Source of the DNA: Pedobacter sp. JY14-1
GTDB lineage: Bacteria; Bacteroidota; Bacteroidia; Sphingobacteriales; Sphingobacteriaceae
Direction: 5' to 3'
Assembly (NCBI RefSeq): GCF_029269825.1
Contig: NZ_JARJHU010000003.1
Span: 348,475-412,474, forward strand
DNA: 64,000 bases
Position numbers and translations under genes: made by a program. Below are positions 52,855-62,494 of the stretch, piece after piece; the first letter of the stretch is position 1, and each line of letters starts with the position of its first letter. The notes under the pieces were generated by a model. The model ran no database searches. It was not told where the DNA came from and was given only the letters and a program-made list of their open reading frames with translations.

Positions 52855-55635
52855 ATGAGGCCCTTTCATCTTGTCTGTTACTTTTTTTTGCTGTGCCTGG
52901 CGGCTGGTTTCTCCGGGTGTGGAGGGCAGGGCCCGAATGCGGAGCGGAAGACTTACCGGATAGGCTTTTCTCAATGTGTAGGATCCGACCTCTGGCGCCG
53001 TACGATGCTGCAGGAAATGCAGATGCAGCTTTCACTGCATCCCGGTAATGAACTGGTCTATGCCGATGCAAACAACAGCAGTGCCCTGCAGGTGAAGCAG
53101 GTTTGCGCGATGCTGGAAGGTGGTATTGACCTGCTGATCATTTCACCCAATGAGGCACAGCCTTTGACAGGTATAGTGGAGCGGGCTTACCAACAGGGTG
53201 TACCCGTAATTGTAATTGACCGTAAGACGGCTTCATCGCTTTATACAGCCTATGTAGGCGCAGAGAATTACCAGGTGGGCCGCATGGCAGGAGAATACCT
53301 GGCAGCGCAGCTTGCCGGAAAAGGAAACGTACTGGAGATCATGGGGCTGCCGGCATCTTCGCCGGCCATTGAAAGGGCGAGGGGCATGGACGATGTGTTC
53401 CGTGAATATCCGGGGCTGAGGGTGACAGCCAGGCTTTATGGCAACTGGCTACCTGAAGATACCCGCAGGATTCTGTTCACCAATCGTGAAAAGCTGCGGG
53501 ATGTCAGGGCCATATTTGCCCACAATGACCAGATGGCCGCAAGTGCCCGTCAGGTACTGCGTGAGCTGGGACTTGATAACGGAGTGAAGGTCATCGGCGT
53601 AGATGCCCTTCCCGGTGTGGGAGGAGGTCTTGATATGATCAGCAGCAAGGTGCTGGATGCAAGTGTACTTTATCCTACCGGTGGCAAGGAGGCCATCGGC
53701 ATTGCCATAAATATACTGGGCAGGAAGCGCTTCCGGAAAGAGAACATTCTGCAGACAATGGTTATCGACAGTAGTACTGTGCAGCCAATGAAGCTGCAAT
53801 GGGCGCGCATCAGCAGCCAGCAAAAGGACATCGAGCGGCAGCGGGCCATGCTGGCAGATCAGTTCCGGATCTATGAGCACCAGCGGCTGGTGCTGAACGT
53901 TATCGTCGTTACCCTTGTGCTGGCAGTCGTTTTTGGTGGTCTGGCGTTTTTTGCGCTGCTGGAAAACCGCAAGATCAACAAAAGCCTGGCGCAGAAAAAC
54001 GAGGAGATCCTTATCCAGCGTAACCAGCTGATTGATATGTCGGAAAAGGCCGCGGCCGCTACAGAAGCCAAGCTGAATTTCTTCACGAATATTTCTCACG
54101 AATTCCGCACGCCGCTTACACTGATCCTTTCTCCGCTGGAAGACCTGCTGAAGCTTGCTGGACAAGGCGGCCAGAAACCGAAGGCACTGGAACTGATCCG
54201 CAAGAATGTATATCGTCTGCTGCGGCTGGTAAATGAGCTGATGGATTACCGGAAGATTGAGCAGAAGCTATTCAGGCTGCATGTGACGCCTAATGACCTT
54301 TTAAGATTTCTGGAAGGGGTGGTGGAAAGCTTCGGGCACCACGCCGAGAAAAGGAATATCGACCTGCGGTTGTTTGGTGTCAGCGGCCTTCCTGCCGTCT
54401 GGTTTGATGTAAATATGCTGGATAAAGTGTTCTTTAACTTACTGAGCAATGCGCTGAAATTTACTCCGGACGGGGGCTACGTACACCTGAATTTGTCGCT
54501 TGCTCCGGATGAAGTACTGATTCGTGTGAAGGATAGCGGGGTGGGGATGACGGAGCAGGAACTGTCGCGGATATTTGAGCGTTTTTACCAGTCGGATGCG
54601 CAGTTTGGAAGGGGATCTGGACTAGGGCTTTCGCTTTCCAAAGAGTTAATGGAACTGCATCATGGCAGTATCGTAGCCGAGAGCAGTAAGGTTGAAGGTA
54701 CTACATTTATACTGAGATTGCCTTTGGGAGAGTCCCATTTTCAAGAGGAGGAAAAAGTGGCGCTGGTGCAGCATAGCGAAAAGCCCTATGATGAGTTGAA
54801 GGTTTATACTGCCGGGATGGAACAGGATTCGAAGGTGGAGACGGTATCCTTGCCTGTGTATTTTAATGTACATTCGGTATTGATTGTAGAAGACAATGCC
54901 GAATTGCTGGATTACCTTTCCGATAAACTGAAAGCAGAATATGAGGTATTCTGCGCTGCTTCGGGTGATGAAGGGCTGGTGCTGGCTTATGAACAGGTGC
55001 CTGATCTGATCATTTCCGATGTGCTGATGCCTGGAATCTCGGGCCGTGAGCTGGCTCATCGGCTGAAGTCGGACCTGCGGACTTCTCACATCCCGGTAAT
55101 TCTGCTGACGGCACAGGGCAGTATGGAACAGCAGATAAGTGGTTTGCAGAGCCATGCGGACCTTTACCTGACAAAGCCCTTTCATCTTGAACATCTGAAG
55201 GCAAATATGCAGAGCTTATTGCATAACCGCGCGATGCTCAGGGAGCGATATGCGGGGCACGGTGCGGTCTCCTCCTCCGCGGTGCTGAAGAAGACGGGGT
55301 TCAGTGTGCTGGACAAGAAATTCCTGAATGATCTTTCGGACCTGGTGGAATTAAATCTTGATGACGAAGACCTCAGTGTGGATGATATTGCACGGAGTAT
55401 CGGGGTATCGAGGGTTCAGCTTTACCGTAAGATAAAGGCACTGCTCAACTGCAGTGTGAGTGATTATATCCTGGAGCGCCGTATGCAGCGTGCGAAATAC
55501 CTGCTGGACACAGGGGAATATTCGGTTTCTGAGGTCAGCTACCAGGTTGGGGTTTCATCGCCTGCCTATTTTTCTACAATCTTCAAAGGGTATTTTGGCG
55601 TGACGCCTTCAGCGTACAGGAGAAATCAGACATGA
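52855..55635 (+). CDS. Hybrid two-component sensor with periplasmic sugar-binding domain and AraC output
   Basis: A 926-residue single-protein signalling system. Order: lipoprotein-like signal (GFSGC lipobox), a LacI-type periplasmic binding domain (about 30-310), membrane helix about 343-365, HisKA with NISHEFRTPLTLIL (about 410), ATPase, receiver domain with phospho-Asp in IISDVLMPG (about 720), and an AraC-type helix-turn-helix at about 835-926. The layout equals the fructose-sensing hybrid regulator described for Bacteroides thetaiotaomicron fructan use. It probably senses free fructose in the periplasm and activates the divergent porter-kinase-GH32 genes. Confidence 0.92.
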   Translation: MRPFHLVCYFFLLCLAAGFSGCGGQGPNAERKTYRIGFSQCVGSDLWRRTMLQEMQMQLSLHPGNELVYADANNSSALQVKQVCAMLEGGIDLLIISPNEAQPLTGIVERAYQQGVPVIVIDRKTASSLYTAYVGAENYQVGRMAGEYLAAQLAGKGNVLEIMGLPASSPAIERARGMDDVFREYPGLRVTARLYGNWLPEDTRRILFTNREKLRDVRAIFAHNDQMAASARQVLRELGLDNGVKVIGVDALPGVGGGLDMISSKVLDASVLYPTGGKEAIGIAINILGRKRFRKENILQTMVIDSSTVQPMKLQWARISSQQKDIERQRAMLADQFRIYEHQRLVLNVIVVTLVLAVVFGGLAFFALLENRKINKSLAQKNEEILIQRNQLIDMSEKAAAATEAKLNFFTNISHEFRTPLTLILSPLEDLLKLAGQGGQKPKALELIRKNVYRLLRLVNELMDYRKIEQKLFRLHVTPNDLLRFLEGVVESFGHHAEKRNIDLRLFGVSGLPAVWFDVNMLDKVFFNLLSNALKFTPDGGYVHLNLSLAPDEVLIRVKDSGVGMTEQELSRIFERFYQSDAQFGRGSGLGLSLSKELMELHHGSIVAESSKVEGTTFILRLPLGESHFQEEEKVALVQHSEKPYDELKVYTAGMEQDSKVETVSLPVYFNVHSVLIVEDNAELLDYLSDKLKAEYEVFCAASGDEGLVLAYEQVPDLIISDVLMPGISGRELAHRLKSDLRTSHIPVILLTAQGSMEQQISGLQSHADLYLTKPFHLEHLKANMQSLLHNRAMLRERYAGHGAVSSSAVLKKTGFSVLDKKFLNDLSDLVELNLDDEDLSVDDIARSIGVSRVQLYRKIKALLNCSVSDYILERRMQRAKYLLDTGEYSVSEVSYQVGVSSPAYFSTIFKGYFGVTPSAYRRNQT

Positions 55636-56633
55636 TAACAGTTATGAAACAGGTCATTTTATTTTTTATTGTTTTTTATTCGGTTGCCGGTTTCGCACAG
55701 GGGCATCAGCTGAAGGAGAGAACGCCTGTGGAGCGGCACGGCCAGCTGAGTGTGAGGAACGGAAAGATAGTTGATGCTGATGGCAAGGCTCCACAACTTC
55801 GGGGTATAAGTCTTTCCTGGAGTATCTGGGAGGGGAAAAAATATTATACTCCGGAAGTTGTACGCTGGCTGGTTGCTGATTTTAAGGTCAGCTTGCTGCG
55901 GGTGGCAATGGGTGTGGAGCCTGACGGCGGTTACTTACAACAGCCGGAAGCGCAGGAGCGGCTGGTGGTCGCGGTTACTGATGAGGCGATTAAGCAGGGA
56001 ATTTATGTGCTTCTGGACTGGCATGACCATCATGCCAGCAAAAATGCCGCTATGGCCAAGCGGTTTTTTGAGAAGATCTCGAGGCGTTATGCGGGGAAAT
56101 CGAATGTGATCTATGAGATCTGGAATGAGCCTGAGCGTGAGGAATGGAAAGTGGTGAAGGATTATGCGCTGGAGCTGATCCCTGTAATCCGGAAGAACGA
56201 CCGTCATAACCTCATCGTGGTGGGAAGCCCGCACTGGGACCAGGATGTGGATGTGGTCGCGAAAGACCCGGTCACAGGTTATGACGAGATTGCTTATTCT
56301 TTTCACTTTTATGCCTCTGATCCTCATCATCAGGAAAAGCTGATGGCGAAGGCGGACGTGGCTTTGAAAGCAGGGTTGCCTTTAATAGTTACGGAATGGG
56401 GGGTGGGTGAAGCTGATGGCAATGGCATTTTTGACCGGGAGAAGGTGAAAACGTGGTTTGACTGGTTAGAGGCGAACCGGCTAAGTTCGGTAAACTGGAA
56501 CCTCACTGATAAAAATGAAACGACGGCATTGTTGCTGCCGGGTGCCAATCCTGAAGGCCGCTGGCCGCCAGATAAGCTGAGCCCTGCTGGTTTTTATATC
56601 AGGGAGCAGTTAAGAGAGTATAATGACAAGTAA
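55632..56633 (+). CDS. Secreted GH5 family glycoside hydrolase, endoglucanase type
   Basis: A 333-residue exported TIM-barrel enzyme. ATG at 55632 overlaps the sensor stop (ATGA); an alternative start at 55644 gives the cleaner signal MKQVILFFIVFYSVAGFAQ. Catalytic acid/base Glu is in YEIWNEPEREEW, nucleophile Glu in PLIVTEWGVGEAD, with DWHDHHA and SFHFYASDPHH also typical of GH5 subfamily 2 cellulases. Substrate is probably beta-1,4-glucan, not fructan, so the tight coupling to the sensor gene is odd. Confidence 0.9.
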   Translation: MITVMKQVILFFIVFYSVAGFAQGHQLKERTPVERHGQLSVRNGKIVDADGKAPQLRGISLSWSIWEGKKYYTPEVVRWLVADFKVSLLRVAMGVEPDGGYLQQPEAQERLVVAVTDEAIKQGIYVLLDWHDHHASKNAAMAKRFFEKISRRYAGKSNVIYEIWNEPEREEWKVVKDYALELIPVIRKNDRHNLIVVGSPHWDQDVDVVAKDPVTGYDEIAYSFHFYASDPHHQEKLMAKADVALKAGLPLIVTEWGVGEADGNGIFDREKVKTWFDWLEANRLSSVNWNLTDKNETTALLLPGANPEGRWPPDKLSPAGFYIREQLREYNDK

Positions 56634-56747
56634 TTGATAAATTGTTAAGGGATAGCAATGTTTTGGAACGGTTTTGGTTTATGTCTGATACCCATCTGCA
56701 ATTGCCGCTTTCAAGCAGTAATTAATACATCTACTAAACTTAACAAA

Positions 56748-57428
56748 ATGAAAAACAATTGGTACAAAAAAGGACTGTCGCTTGCTATAGTAGCAGCGGT
56801 GGCATTGGTGTCTTGTAAGAAAAATGACATTGATGAAAAAGGAATGGCAAATGTAAAGATCGTGAATGCTGCGAATACATCGACCGATCAGGGTTTCTAC
56901 CTGGCTGGTAATGTGGTAGTGCAGGGAGGACTAGCTTTCGGAGAAACGAGTGATGGGTACATCTCGGTAAACTCAGGGAATAACCTGGAGTTGCAGTTCA
57001 GGAACGATGGCTCAGCTACTGGTTACGCAACTACTGAGCATGACCTCGATAAAAACAAATATTATACGATCTTTCTTGCTGGAGAGGGGCAGACGGCCCG
57101 GGTGAAGGTTTATGAAGACAATCTCAGCGCACCGACATCGGGAAAGGCAAAGATACGTTTTGTACATCTGAGTAATGCAGCGCCTGATAACATAGACATC
57201 AGGACAAGTTCGGGGACTAACCTGGTAGTAAATCTGAAGCGGGATGACATTAGCAATTATATTGAAGTGGATCCATCGGTAATGTCACTGCAGGTTTTTG
57301 CAACAGGACAAAGTGCAAGTTTAGGAACGTTTGACCTTAGTGCCTTCGCCGCGGGAAAAATATACACCGTCTATGTGACCGGATCTACAGGCGCGAGTAT
57401 TCAGATCAGGCAGGTTGTACATAACTGA
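56748..57428 (+). CDS. DUF4397 lipoprotein
   Basis: About 226 residues from ATG at 56748, which opens a lipoprotein signal with lipobox LVSC (Cys24); an upstream ATG would place the signal internally. The mature part is two DUF4397-like beta repeats: ANVKIVNAANTSTDQGFYLAG and AKIRFVHLSNAAPDNIDIRTS. Such proteins are surface lipoproteins of unknown function, common in Sphingobacteriaceae. A strong terminator follows 15 bases after the stop. Confidence 0.85.
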   Translation: MKNNWYKKGLSLAIVAAVALVSCKKNDIDEKGMANVKIVNAANTSTDQGFYLAGNVVVQGGLAFGETSDGYISVNSGNNLELQFRNDGSATGYATTEHDLDKNKYYTIFLAGEGQTARVKVYEDNLSAPTSGKAKIRFVHLSNAAPDNIDIRTSSGTNLVVNLKRDDISNYIEVDPSVMSLQVFATGQSASLGTFDLSAFAAGKIYTVYVTGSTGASIQIRQVVHN

Positions 57429-57442
57429 ATCCTTGACGAAAG

Positions 57443-57470
57443 AAAAACGGCATCTTTGCCGTTTTTTTTT
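57443..57470 (+). terminator. Strong intrinsic terminator after the DUF4397 gene
   Basis: AAAAACGGCA (57443-57452) pairs with TGCCGTTTTT (57457-57466) around a TCTT loop, followed by further T residues to 57470. It is the clearest terminator in the right half of the window. Confidence 0.85.
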
Positions 57471-57486
57471 GCCCTGGAATTTGTGC

Positions 57487-57494
57487 TACATTTG
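57487..57494 (+). promoter_or_regulatory. Possible -7 box for the SGNH hydrolase gene
   Basis: TACATTTG matches TAnnTTTG directly after the terminator. A TTTG lies 15 bases upstream (57468-57471), slightly short for the -33 element. It supports the start at 57515 over an ATG at 57494 that would overlap the box. Confidence 0.35.
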
Positions 57495-57514
57495 TGCATA
57501 TTATCATTATTAAT

Positions 57515-58339
57515 ATGAGAAAGCTTCTGTTTGTGGCCCTGGCTCTTTTGCTGATGTCTTTCGTTCCTCAAAAAAAGGAGCGCCTCTGGACGGCGATAGG
57601 GGATTCGATTACTTATATGAACGAACATCAGGATGAGGCAGGAAACCGGATCACAAAAGGATATATGACAATGGTGACAGCCCGGCTGCCCGGACTGAAG
57701 TATATTAATCAGGGGCATAACGGATGGACTTCGGGAGGTATAGCGGAACATATTGAGCAGCTGGGGCTCGTGAAATCTGATATTTATTCTGTTTTTCTGG
57801 GTACGAATGACTGGTGGCAGGGCAGACCATTGGGAACAATTGAAGACTACAGGGAGCGCAGAGGTAATGTGACGGTCTACGGTTCTTTCAGAATTATTAT
57901 AGATAAACTGCGCAGCCTCAACCCTCAGGCACAGATTATTCTGATCACACCAATGCAGCGGGTAGATTTTGTGTACCTTCGGGATGCAAGGAACAATGCC
58001 TGGGGATCTTATAAGAAAAAGAACGGGCAATCACTGGAGCAATTTGCGCAGGCAATCAGGGAGATCGGGAGAACAGAAGGGTTAAAAGTAGTGGACTTGT
58101 ATCGTGAGCGGAAGCTGGCGATGAAGCACCTCGTAAAATATAAATGGCTGAAGGACCCTTCGAACGGTACTTACAGGGGATATACTTATCCGGATTTTAT
58201 CGATGTGCCGTTTGAGCCGGAGAAAGATGAATATCCTTATCCTAAGGAGTCGATTGCCATGACTTACGATGGCTTGCATCCTTCTGACGAGGGGTATCAG
58301 GTCATTACTAAGTTGTTGATAAAGGCAATTGGTCAATAG
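57515..58339 (+). CDS. Secreted SGNH/GDSL hydrolase
   Basis: About 274 residues with a signal peptide (MRKLLFVALALLLMSFVPQ). The four SGNH blocks are readable: block I AIGDSITYMNEHQ with the nucleophile Ser, block II Gly in NGWTSGGI, block III GTNDWWQG and block V DGLHPSDEGY with the Asp-His pair. It is an ester hydrolase, possibly a carbohydrate or lipid esterase; the substrate is unknown. Its TAG is immediately followed by the ATG of the DUF4271 gene. Confidence 0.88.
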   Translation: MRKLLFVALALLLMSFVPQKKERLWTAIGDSITYMNEHQDEAGNRITKGYMTMVTARLPGLKYINQGHNGWTSGGIAEHIEQLGLVKSDIYSVFLGTNDWWQGRPLGTIEDYRERRGNVTVYGSFRIIIDKLRSLNPQAQIILITPMQRVDFVYLRDARNNAWGSYKKKNGQSLEQFAQAIREIGRTEGLKVVDLYRERKLAMKHLVKYKWLKDPSNGTYRGYTYPDFIDVPFEPEKDEYPYPKESIAMTYDGLHPSDEGYQVITKLLIKAIGQ

Positions 58340-58340
58340 A

Positions 58341-59336
58341 ATGGTTCTGAAACGGGCTTTGCTGATACTGGCCATGGGTTTATTGACACTGTGTGTGAAG
58401 GCACAGGAGCCAGATGCCGGTATACAGGAGCCGGCTGAAAATTCAGCAGATTCTTTAGTGGCAGCGAAAATGGCTCGCTGGAAACAACAGGATGCAGCAT
58501 TCAGGCAACGGCAGGCCTTTGTTACGGATTCAATCATCAGGAATACATGGCTGTTCCCGGATTCTTTACTGAACAGGCACATGATAATAGACAGCATCAT
58601 CCGGGCAAACACGATTGGTGTGTCTGACTTGCTCAACCGCTATAAAGATTATACTTCCAGGAAAGCAAGCAAATACCGTTTGGGTGATCTGGTGCCAAAA
58701 GGACAATCCTGGGTGCCGGCTGTAGTGTTGACGCTTCTACTGCTTTTTGCTACACTGAGAGTTTCGTTCGCCAAGCAGCTACACTCGATCGTGCAGTCGT
58801 TTTTTAGTAACCGTGTACTCAATAATCTCAATAAGGAGGATAATTTGTTTACCTCATGGCCTTTTCTGTTGTTGTTTATACAGTTTGGCTTTACGGTAGG
58901 TATGTTTTTCTACCTGGTCTCGCAGTTCTATCATATCTCTTTTCCGGGAACAGGCTTTCAGTTTTATGTCAGTATCTCGGTAATGATCATCTTGTTGTAC
59001 ATACTTAAGATAGTCGTCTTGCGGTTACTGGGGCATCTTTTTAATGTGCAGAAACCTGTTAATGAGTATGTGACCATATTATATTTGAGTTATTTTAACC
59101 TGTCTTTAGTGTTTATTCCGCTGGTGCTTGCCTTTGCACTTTCTCCCCTAAAGTACGGCTCTTTTTACGTTGCCGCTTCCTTTGTACTGTTATGTATAAT
59201 TTTTGCCTTTCAGTTCATCAGGGCCGGAGTAAACATTTTATCCCATTACCGATTTTCAAAAGTCTATTTGTTTTTGTACTTTTGTGCCCTCGAAATTTGC
59301 CCAATTTTGATTTTGGTCAAGGGAATAGGATTGTAA
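58341..59336 (+). CDS. DUF4271 membrane protein
   Basis: About 331 residues. ATG at 58341 is preferred to a TTG 4 codons upstream that overlaps the previous stop. A signal-like helix is followed by a polar periplasmic region (about 25-130) and five or six hydrophobic helices in the second half, with DUF4271 character (NEYVTILYLSYFNLSLVFIPLVL). It precedes hemD, an arrangement seen in Bacteroidota near the gld cluster. Function unknown. Confidence 0.82.
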   Translation: MVLKRALLILAMGLLTLCVKAQEPDAGIQEPAENSADSLVAAKMARWKQQDAAFRQRQAFVTDSIIRNTWLFPDSLLNRHMIIDSIIRANTIGVSDLLNRYKDYTSRKASKYRLGDLVPKGQSWVPAVVLTLLLLFATLRVSFAKQLHSIVQSFFSNRVLNNLNKEDNLFTSWPFLLLFIQFGFTVGMFFYLVSQFYHISFPGTGFQFYVSISVMIILLYILKIVVLRLLGHLFNVQKPVNEYVTILYLSYFNLSLVFIPLVLAFALSPLKYGSFYVAASFVLLCIIFAFQFIRAGVNILSHYRFSKVYLFLYFCALEICPILILVKGIGL

Positions 59337-59352
59337 GCTGTAATTTGTTAAA

Positions 59353-60123
59353 ATGCAAGAAAAGACAGAAGATAGACTGCGAAAGGTGAAGAGTATTTTG
59401 GTGACTTTGCCAAAACCGGAAACTGAGAAGTCTCCTTATTTTGACCTGGCAAAGAAATACAACCTGAAAATTGATTTTCGCTCTTTTATCCATGTTGAAG
59501 GTGTCCCGGCGAGGGAATTCAGAAAGGATAAAGTAAATCTGGGCGATTTTTCTGCTGTGATCTTCACCAGTCGTAATGCTGTTGACCATTTTTTTCGCAT
59601 TTGTGAGGAAATGAGATATGATGTCCCTGCCGATCTCAAGTATTTTTGTATTTCTGAATCGACCGCATTGTATTTGCAGAAGTATATCCAGTACAGGAAG
59701 CGTAAGATCTTTTTTGGTAAACAAACTGCGGCTGACCTTGCAGAGGTACTGAAGAAGCATGCCGGAGAGAAATTCCTTTATCCGTGTTCTGATGTGGCTA
59801 CAGAGGATACGATGAACTTCCTGCAGAAGAACGGATATAATTTTACGCCTGCAGTGTTGTTCCGCACAGTAGTTTCCGATCTTTCTGATCTGGCGGAGGT
59901 GTTTTATGATGTAATCGCCTTTTTCAGCCCTTCGAGCATTCAGTCTTTATTTGTGAATTTTCCCGAATTTAAACAGAATAATACACGCCTTGCTGCTTTT
60001 GGGGCCAATACGAACAAGGCAATTCTAGATGCGAACCTGATTGTGGATATCGCAGCCCCAACTCCCGAAGCTCCGTCGATGATCATGGCCATCGAGAATT
60101 ATATTAAGAAATCCAATAAATAG
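59353..60123 (+). CDS. hemD: Uroporphyrinogen-III synthase
   Basis: A 256-residue enzyme that cyclises hydroxymethylbilane to uroporphyrinogen III in the heme pathway. The fold-typical stretches are SAVIFTSRNAVDHFF (first domain), ISESTALYLQKYIQ, LYPCSDVATEDTMNFL, IAFFSPSSIQSLF and RLAAFGANTNKAI. The family is poorly conserved, but SPSSIQSL and the paired-domain length are good evidence. Relevance: this organism has a large heme demand. It lies 16 bases after DUF4271 and 100 bases before gldK in an AT-rich gap. Confidence 0.9.
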   Translation: MQEKTEDRLRKVKSILVTLPKPETEKSPYFDLAKKYNLKIDFRSFIHVEGVPAREFRKDKVNLGDFSAVIFTSRNAVDHFFRICEEMRYDVPADLKYFCISESTALYLQKYIQYRKRKIFFGKQTAADLAEVLKKHAGEKFLYPCSDVATEDTMNFLQKNGYNFTPAVLFRTVVSDLSDLAEVFYDVIAFFSPSSIQSLFVNFPEFKQNNTRLAAFGANTNKAILDANLIVDIAAPTPEAPSMIMAIENYIKKSNK

Positions 60124-60223
60124 CTACTGCCTGATTTTATATTTAAAGCGTTCTTTTATCATTAATAATTGTATATTTCAATGATTATCGATAAAATTGT
60201 TATAAAATTGCTTTGACTATACT

Positions 60224-61588
60224 ATGAGGAATATATACTTGCTGGGTTGCCTTGCTGTTACCGTTATGCTTGCCAGCTGCGGGAAAGGTGGCCAGGGAGA
60301 ACTGGTCGGTGCTTATAATAAGAAATTCAGGAATAACCGTATACCGCTTGGAATGGTTTACATTCCACCCGGACGTACATTGATCGGGATGTCGGATGAG
60401 GATATTACAGGTGGTCAGACTTCGCCCAGCAAGATGACTTCGTTTAGCGCTTTCTTTATGGACCAGACCGAGATTTCAAATGCAGAATATCGCCAGTTTG
60501 TAAATTGGGTGCGTGATTCTGTGGCGATTACGATGCTCGGGCCCGGCGGCGCACCGCAATACTATAAGCCGGCGCCTGCAAATGCGGGACCTGGTGCGGC
60601 AACGGCACAACGTAATATTGACTGGCGCAAGGTAGGTAATGGTTCCGCACTCTGGAGCACGAAAGGTAACGGGCTTGGCAATAAACTGACGGACATGTAT
60701 TATAGCGGTGCAGACGCTATTCCTGGAAGGAATGAAGTTGACATTAGGAGATTGCGTTATGCTTATAGCTATGTGAGTATGGATCTTGCTGCTGAAGGAA
60801 GAAAGGATCCTAACAAAAAAAGACAGGATTTCATCGTTACCTATACAGATACACCCGATCCGAACAACCCGAACCATCATCCTTCGATCCAGGTATACCC
60901 TGACACTATGGTATGGAAAGCAGACTATTCCTATTCCCAGAATGATCCGATGGTGAAGACTTACTTTAACCATCCATCTTATGATGATTACCCGGTAGTA
61001 GGGGTGACGTGGGAACAAGCATCTGCTTTTTGCGTATGGAGGACCCGTTTCTATGAATCTGTTGCCGTAGCTAGAAAACAACCGCTGAATGCAAGGCCCG
61101 AATACCAGTTGCCCAGTGATGCGCAGTTTGAATATGCGGCGAGGGGTGGAAACGTGAAAACTAAATACCCCTGGGGTGGACCTTATGTGCGCAATGCGAA
61201 GGGATGTATGCAAGCTAATTTTAAAGTTGGACGAGGAAACTATTCTGATGACGGAGGTATGTATACAGTTAATGTAAAGTCTTATTTCCCAAATGACTAT
61301 GGATTATATAATATGGCAGGTAATGTTGCCGAATGGACGGTGACCGCTTATAATCAGAGTGCTTCTCCGATGCTCATGGACTTTAACCCGAACTTCACCT
61401 ATGTGGCTAAGACTAATGATAGTAAATACATGAAGCGAAAGGTAGTTAAAGGCGGTTCCTGGAAGGATATCGGTTTTTTTCTGCAAAATGCCGTTGCTAC
61501 CTATGAATATCAGGATCAGGCAAGGTCATATATCGGTTTCAGATGTATTTCGGCTTATCCGGGTACCGATATTTCTTACAGAAACTAA
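60224..61588 (+). CDS. gldK: Gliding motility/T9SS lipoprotein GldK
   Basis: A 454-residue outer-membrane lipoprotein (signal with lipobox LASC, Cys19) carrying a formylglycine-generating-enzyme-like fold. It is the GldK/PorK ring component of the type IX secretion system. Features are MVYIPPGRTLIGMSDEDI, DQTEISNAEYRQFVNWV, DDYPVVGVTWEQASAFC and YNMAGNVAEWT. The FGE fold is used structurally here. The 100-base AT-rich upstream gap probably carries its promoter, but I find no full consensus. Followed by gldL after 45 bases. Confidence 0.94.
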   Translation: MRNIYLLGCLAVTVMLASCGKGGQGELVGAYNKKFRNNRIPLGMVYIPPGRTLIGMSDEDITGGQTSPSKMTSFSAFFMDQTEISNAEYRQFVNWVRDSVAITMLGPGGAPQYYKPAPANAGPGAATAQRNIDWRKVGNGSALWSTKGNGLGNKLTDMYYSGADAIPGRNEVDIRRLRYAYSYVSMDLAAEGRKDPNKKRQDFIVTYTDTPDPNNPNHHPSIQVYPDTMVWKADYSYSQNDPMVKTYFNHPSYDDYPVVGVTWEQASAFCVWRTRFYESVAVARKQPLNARPEYQLPSDAQFEYAARGGNVKTKYPWGGPYVRNAKGCMQANFKVGRGNYSDDGGMYTVNVKSYFPNDYGLYNMAGNVAEWTVTAYNQSASPMLMDFNPNFTYVAKTNDSKYMKRKVVKGGSWKDIGFFLQNAVATYEYQDQARSYIGFRCISAYPGTDISYRN

Positions 61589-61633
61589 TTACTAATCTTA
61601 ATTATTCCTATTTTCTAATTTTATTAAACTTAT

Positions 61634-62446
61634 ATGGCGGCAAAGAAAAAATTTGATTGGTTGCATGTGGCAATTTCCTGGGGTGCTAGTGTGGTGATTC
61701 TGGGAGCTCTGTTTAAGATTTTGCACATTGGCGGGGCATTTGGTAACTGGGCGATCGGTGCAGGGTTGGCTGTGGAAGCTTTCCTGTTCTTCCTGACAGG
61801 TTTCAGACAGCCGGAATCAGAGTTGCCTTGGGATCGGGTCTACCCGGAACTTCGTGATGACTTTGACGGAGAACTTCCTAAAGCTTCTGCAAGGCCGGCA
61901 GCTGTTGCTGCCCCTTCCTTTTCTTCGACCGCCGCTCTGGATAAAATGCTGACGGACGCAAAGATCGGACCTGAACTGATCGAGAGTCTGGGCAATGGCC
62001 TGCGGACTTTTGGTGATAAGGTGGCTTCGATCTCTAGTGTTGCGGATGCTTCTGCGGCAACTTCGGAGTTTACGGGTAAAGTAAGGAACGCCTCGGCGAG
62101 CTTTGACAACTTAAACAATGCATTTGCAAAGGCTACGGCTCAATTGGTAGAAATGGGTGAAAGTAATGTGGCATCACAGGCATATCATGAACAGGTAAAC
62201 ACACTCGCTAAGAATCTTTCCGCTTTGAATGCAGTGTATGAGCTGGAACTTCAGGATTCAAGTGCACACCTGAAATCGATGAACAAATTTTATCAGAATC
62301 TTTCACTAACGATGAATAACTTCAATGAGTCGATGGAGGATTCTAAGCAGTTTAAAGAAGAAGTTGGTAAACTGGCGAAAAATCTGGCTTCTTTGAATGC
62401 GATTTACGGCAATATGCTTTCTGCGATGAACCAGCCGCGCGTATAA
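61634..62446 (+). CDS. gldL: Gliding motility/T9SS inner-membrane protein GldL
   Basis: A 270-residue protein whose N-terminus forms two membrane helices (about 10-30 and 38-57), the proton-channel part of the GldL-GldM motor. Charged residues within the helices, Lys28 and Glu48, correspond to those that matter in the Flavobacterium motor. The long cytoplasmic C-terminal part is helical and coiled (LDKMLTDAKIGPELIESLGNG, LAKNLASLNAIYGNML). Next to gldM 48 bases downstream, canonical order. Confidence 0.95.
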   Translation: MAAKKKFDWLHVAISWGASVVILGALFKILHIGGAFGNWAIGAGLAVEAFLFFLTGFRQPESELPWDRVYPELRDDFDGELPKASARPAAVAAPSFSSTAALDKMLTDAKIGPELIESLGNGLRTFGDKVASISSVADASAATSEFTGKVRNASASFDNLNNAFAKATAQLVEMGESNVASQAYHEQVNTLAKNLSALNAVYELELQDSSAHLKSMNKFYQNLSLTMNNFNESMEDSKQFKEEVGKLAKNLASLNAIYGNMLSAMNQPRV

Positions 62447-62494
62447 TTGATGGCCCGAATTATTCTTATTTTTATAAACTAACAGATCTTTAAA

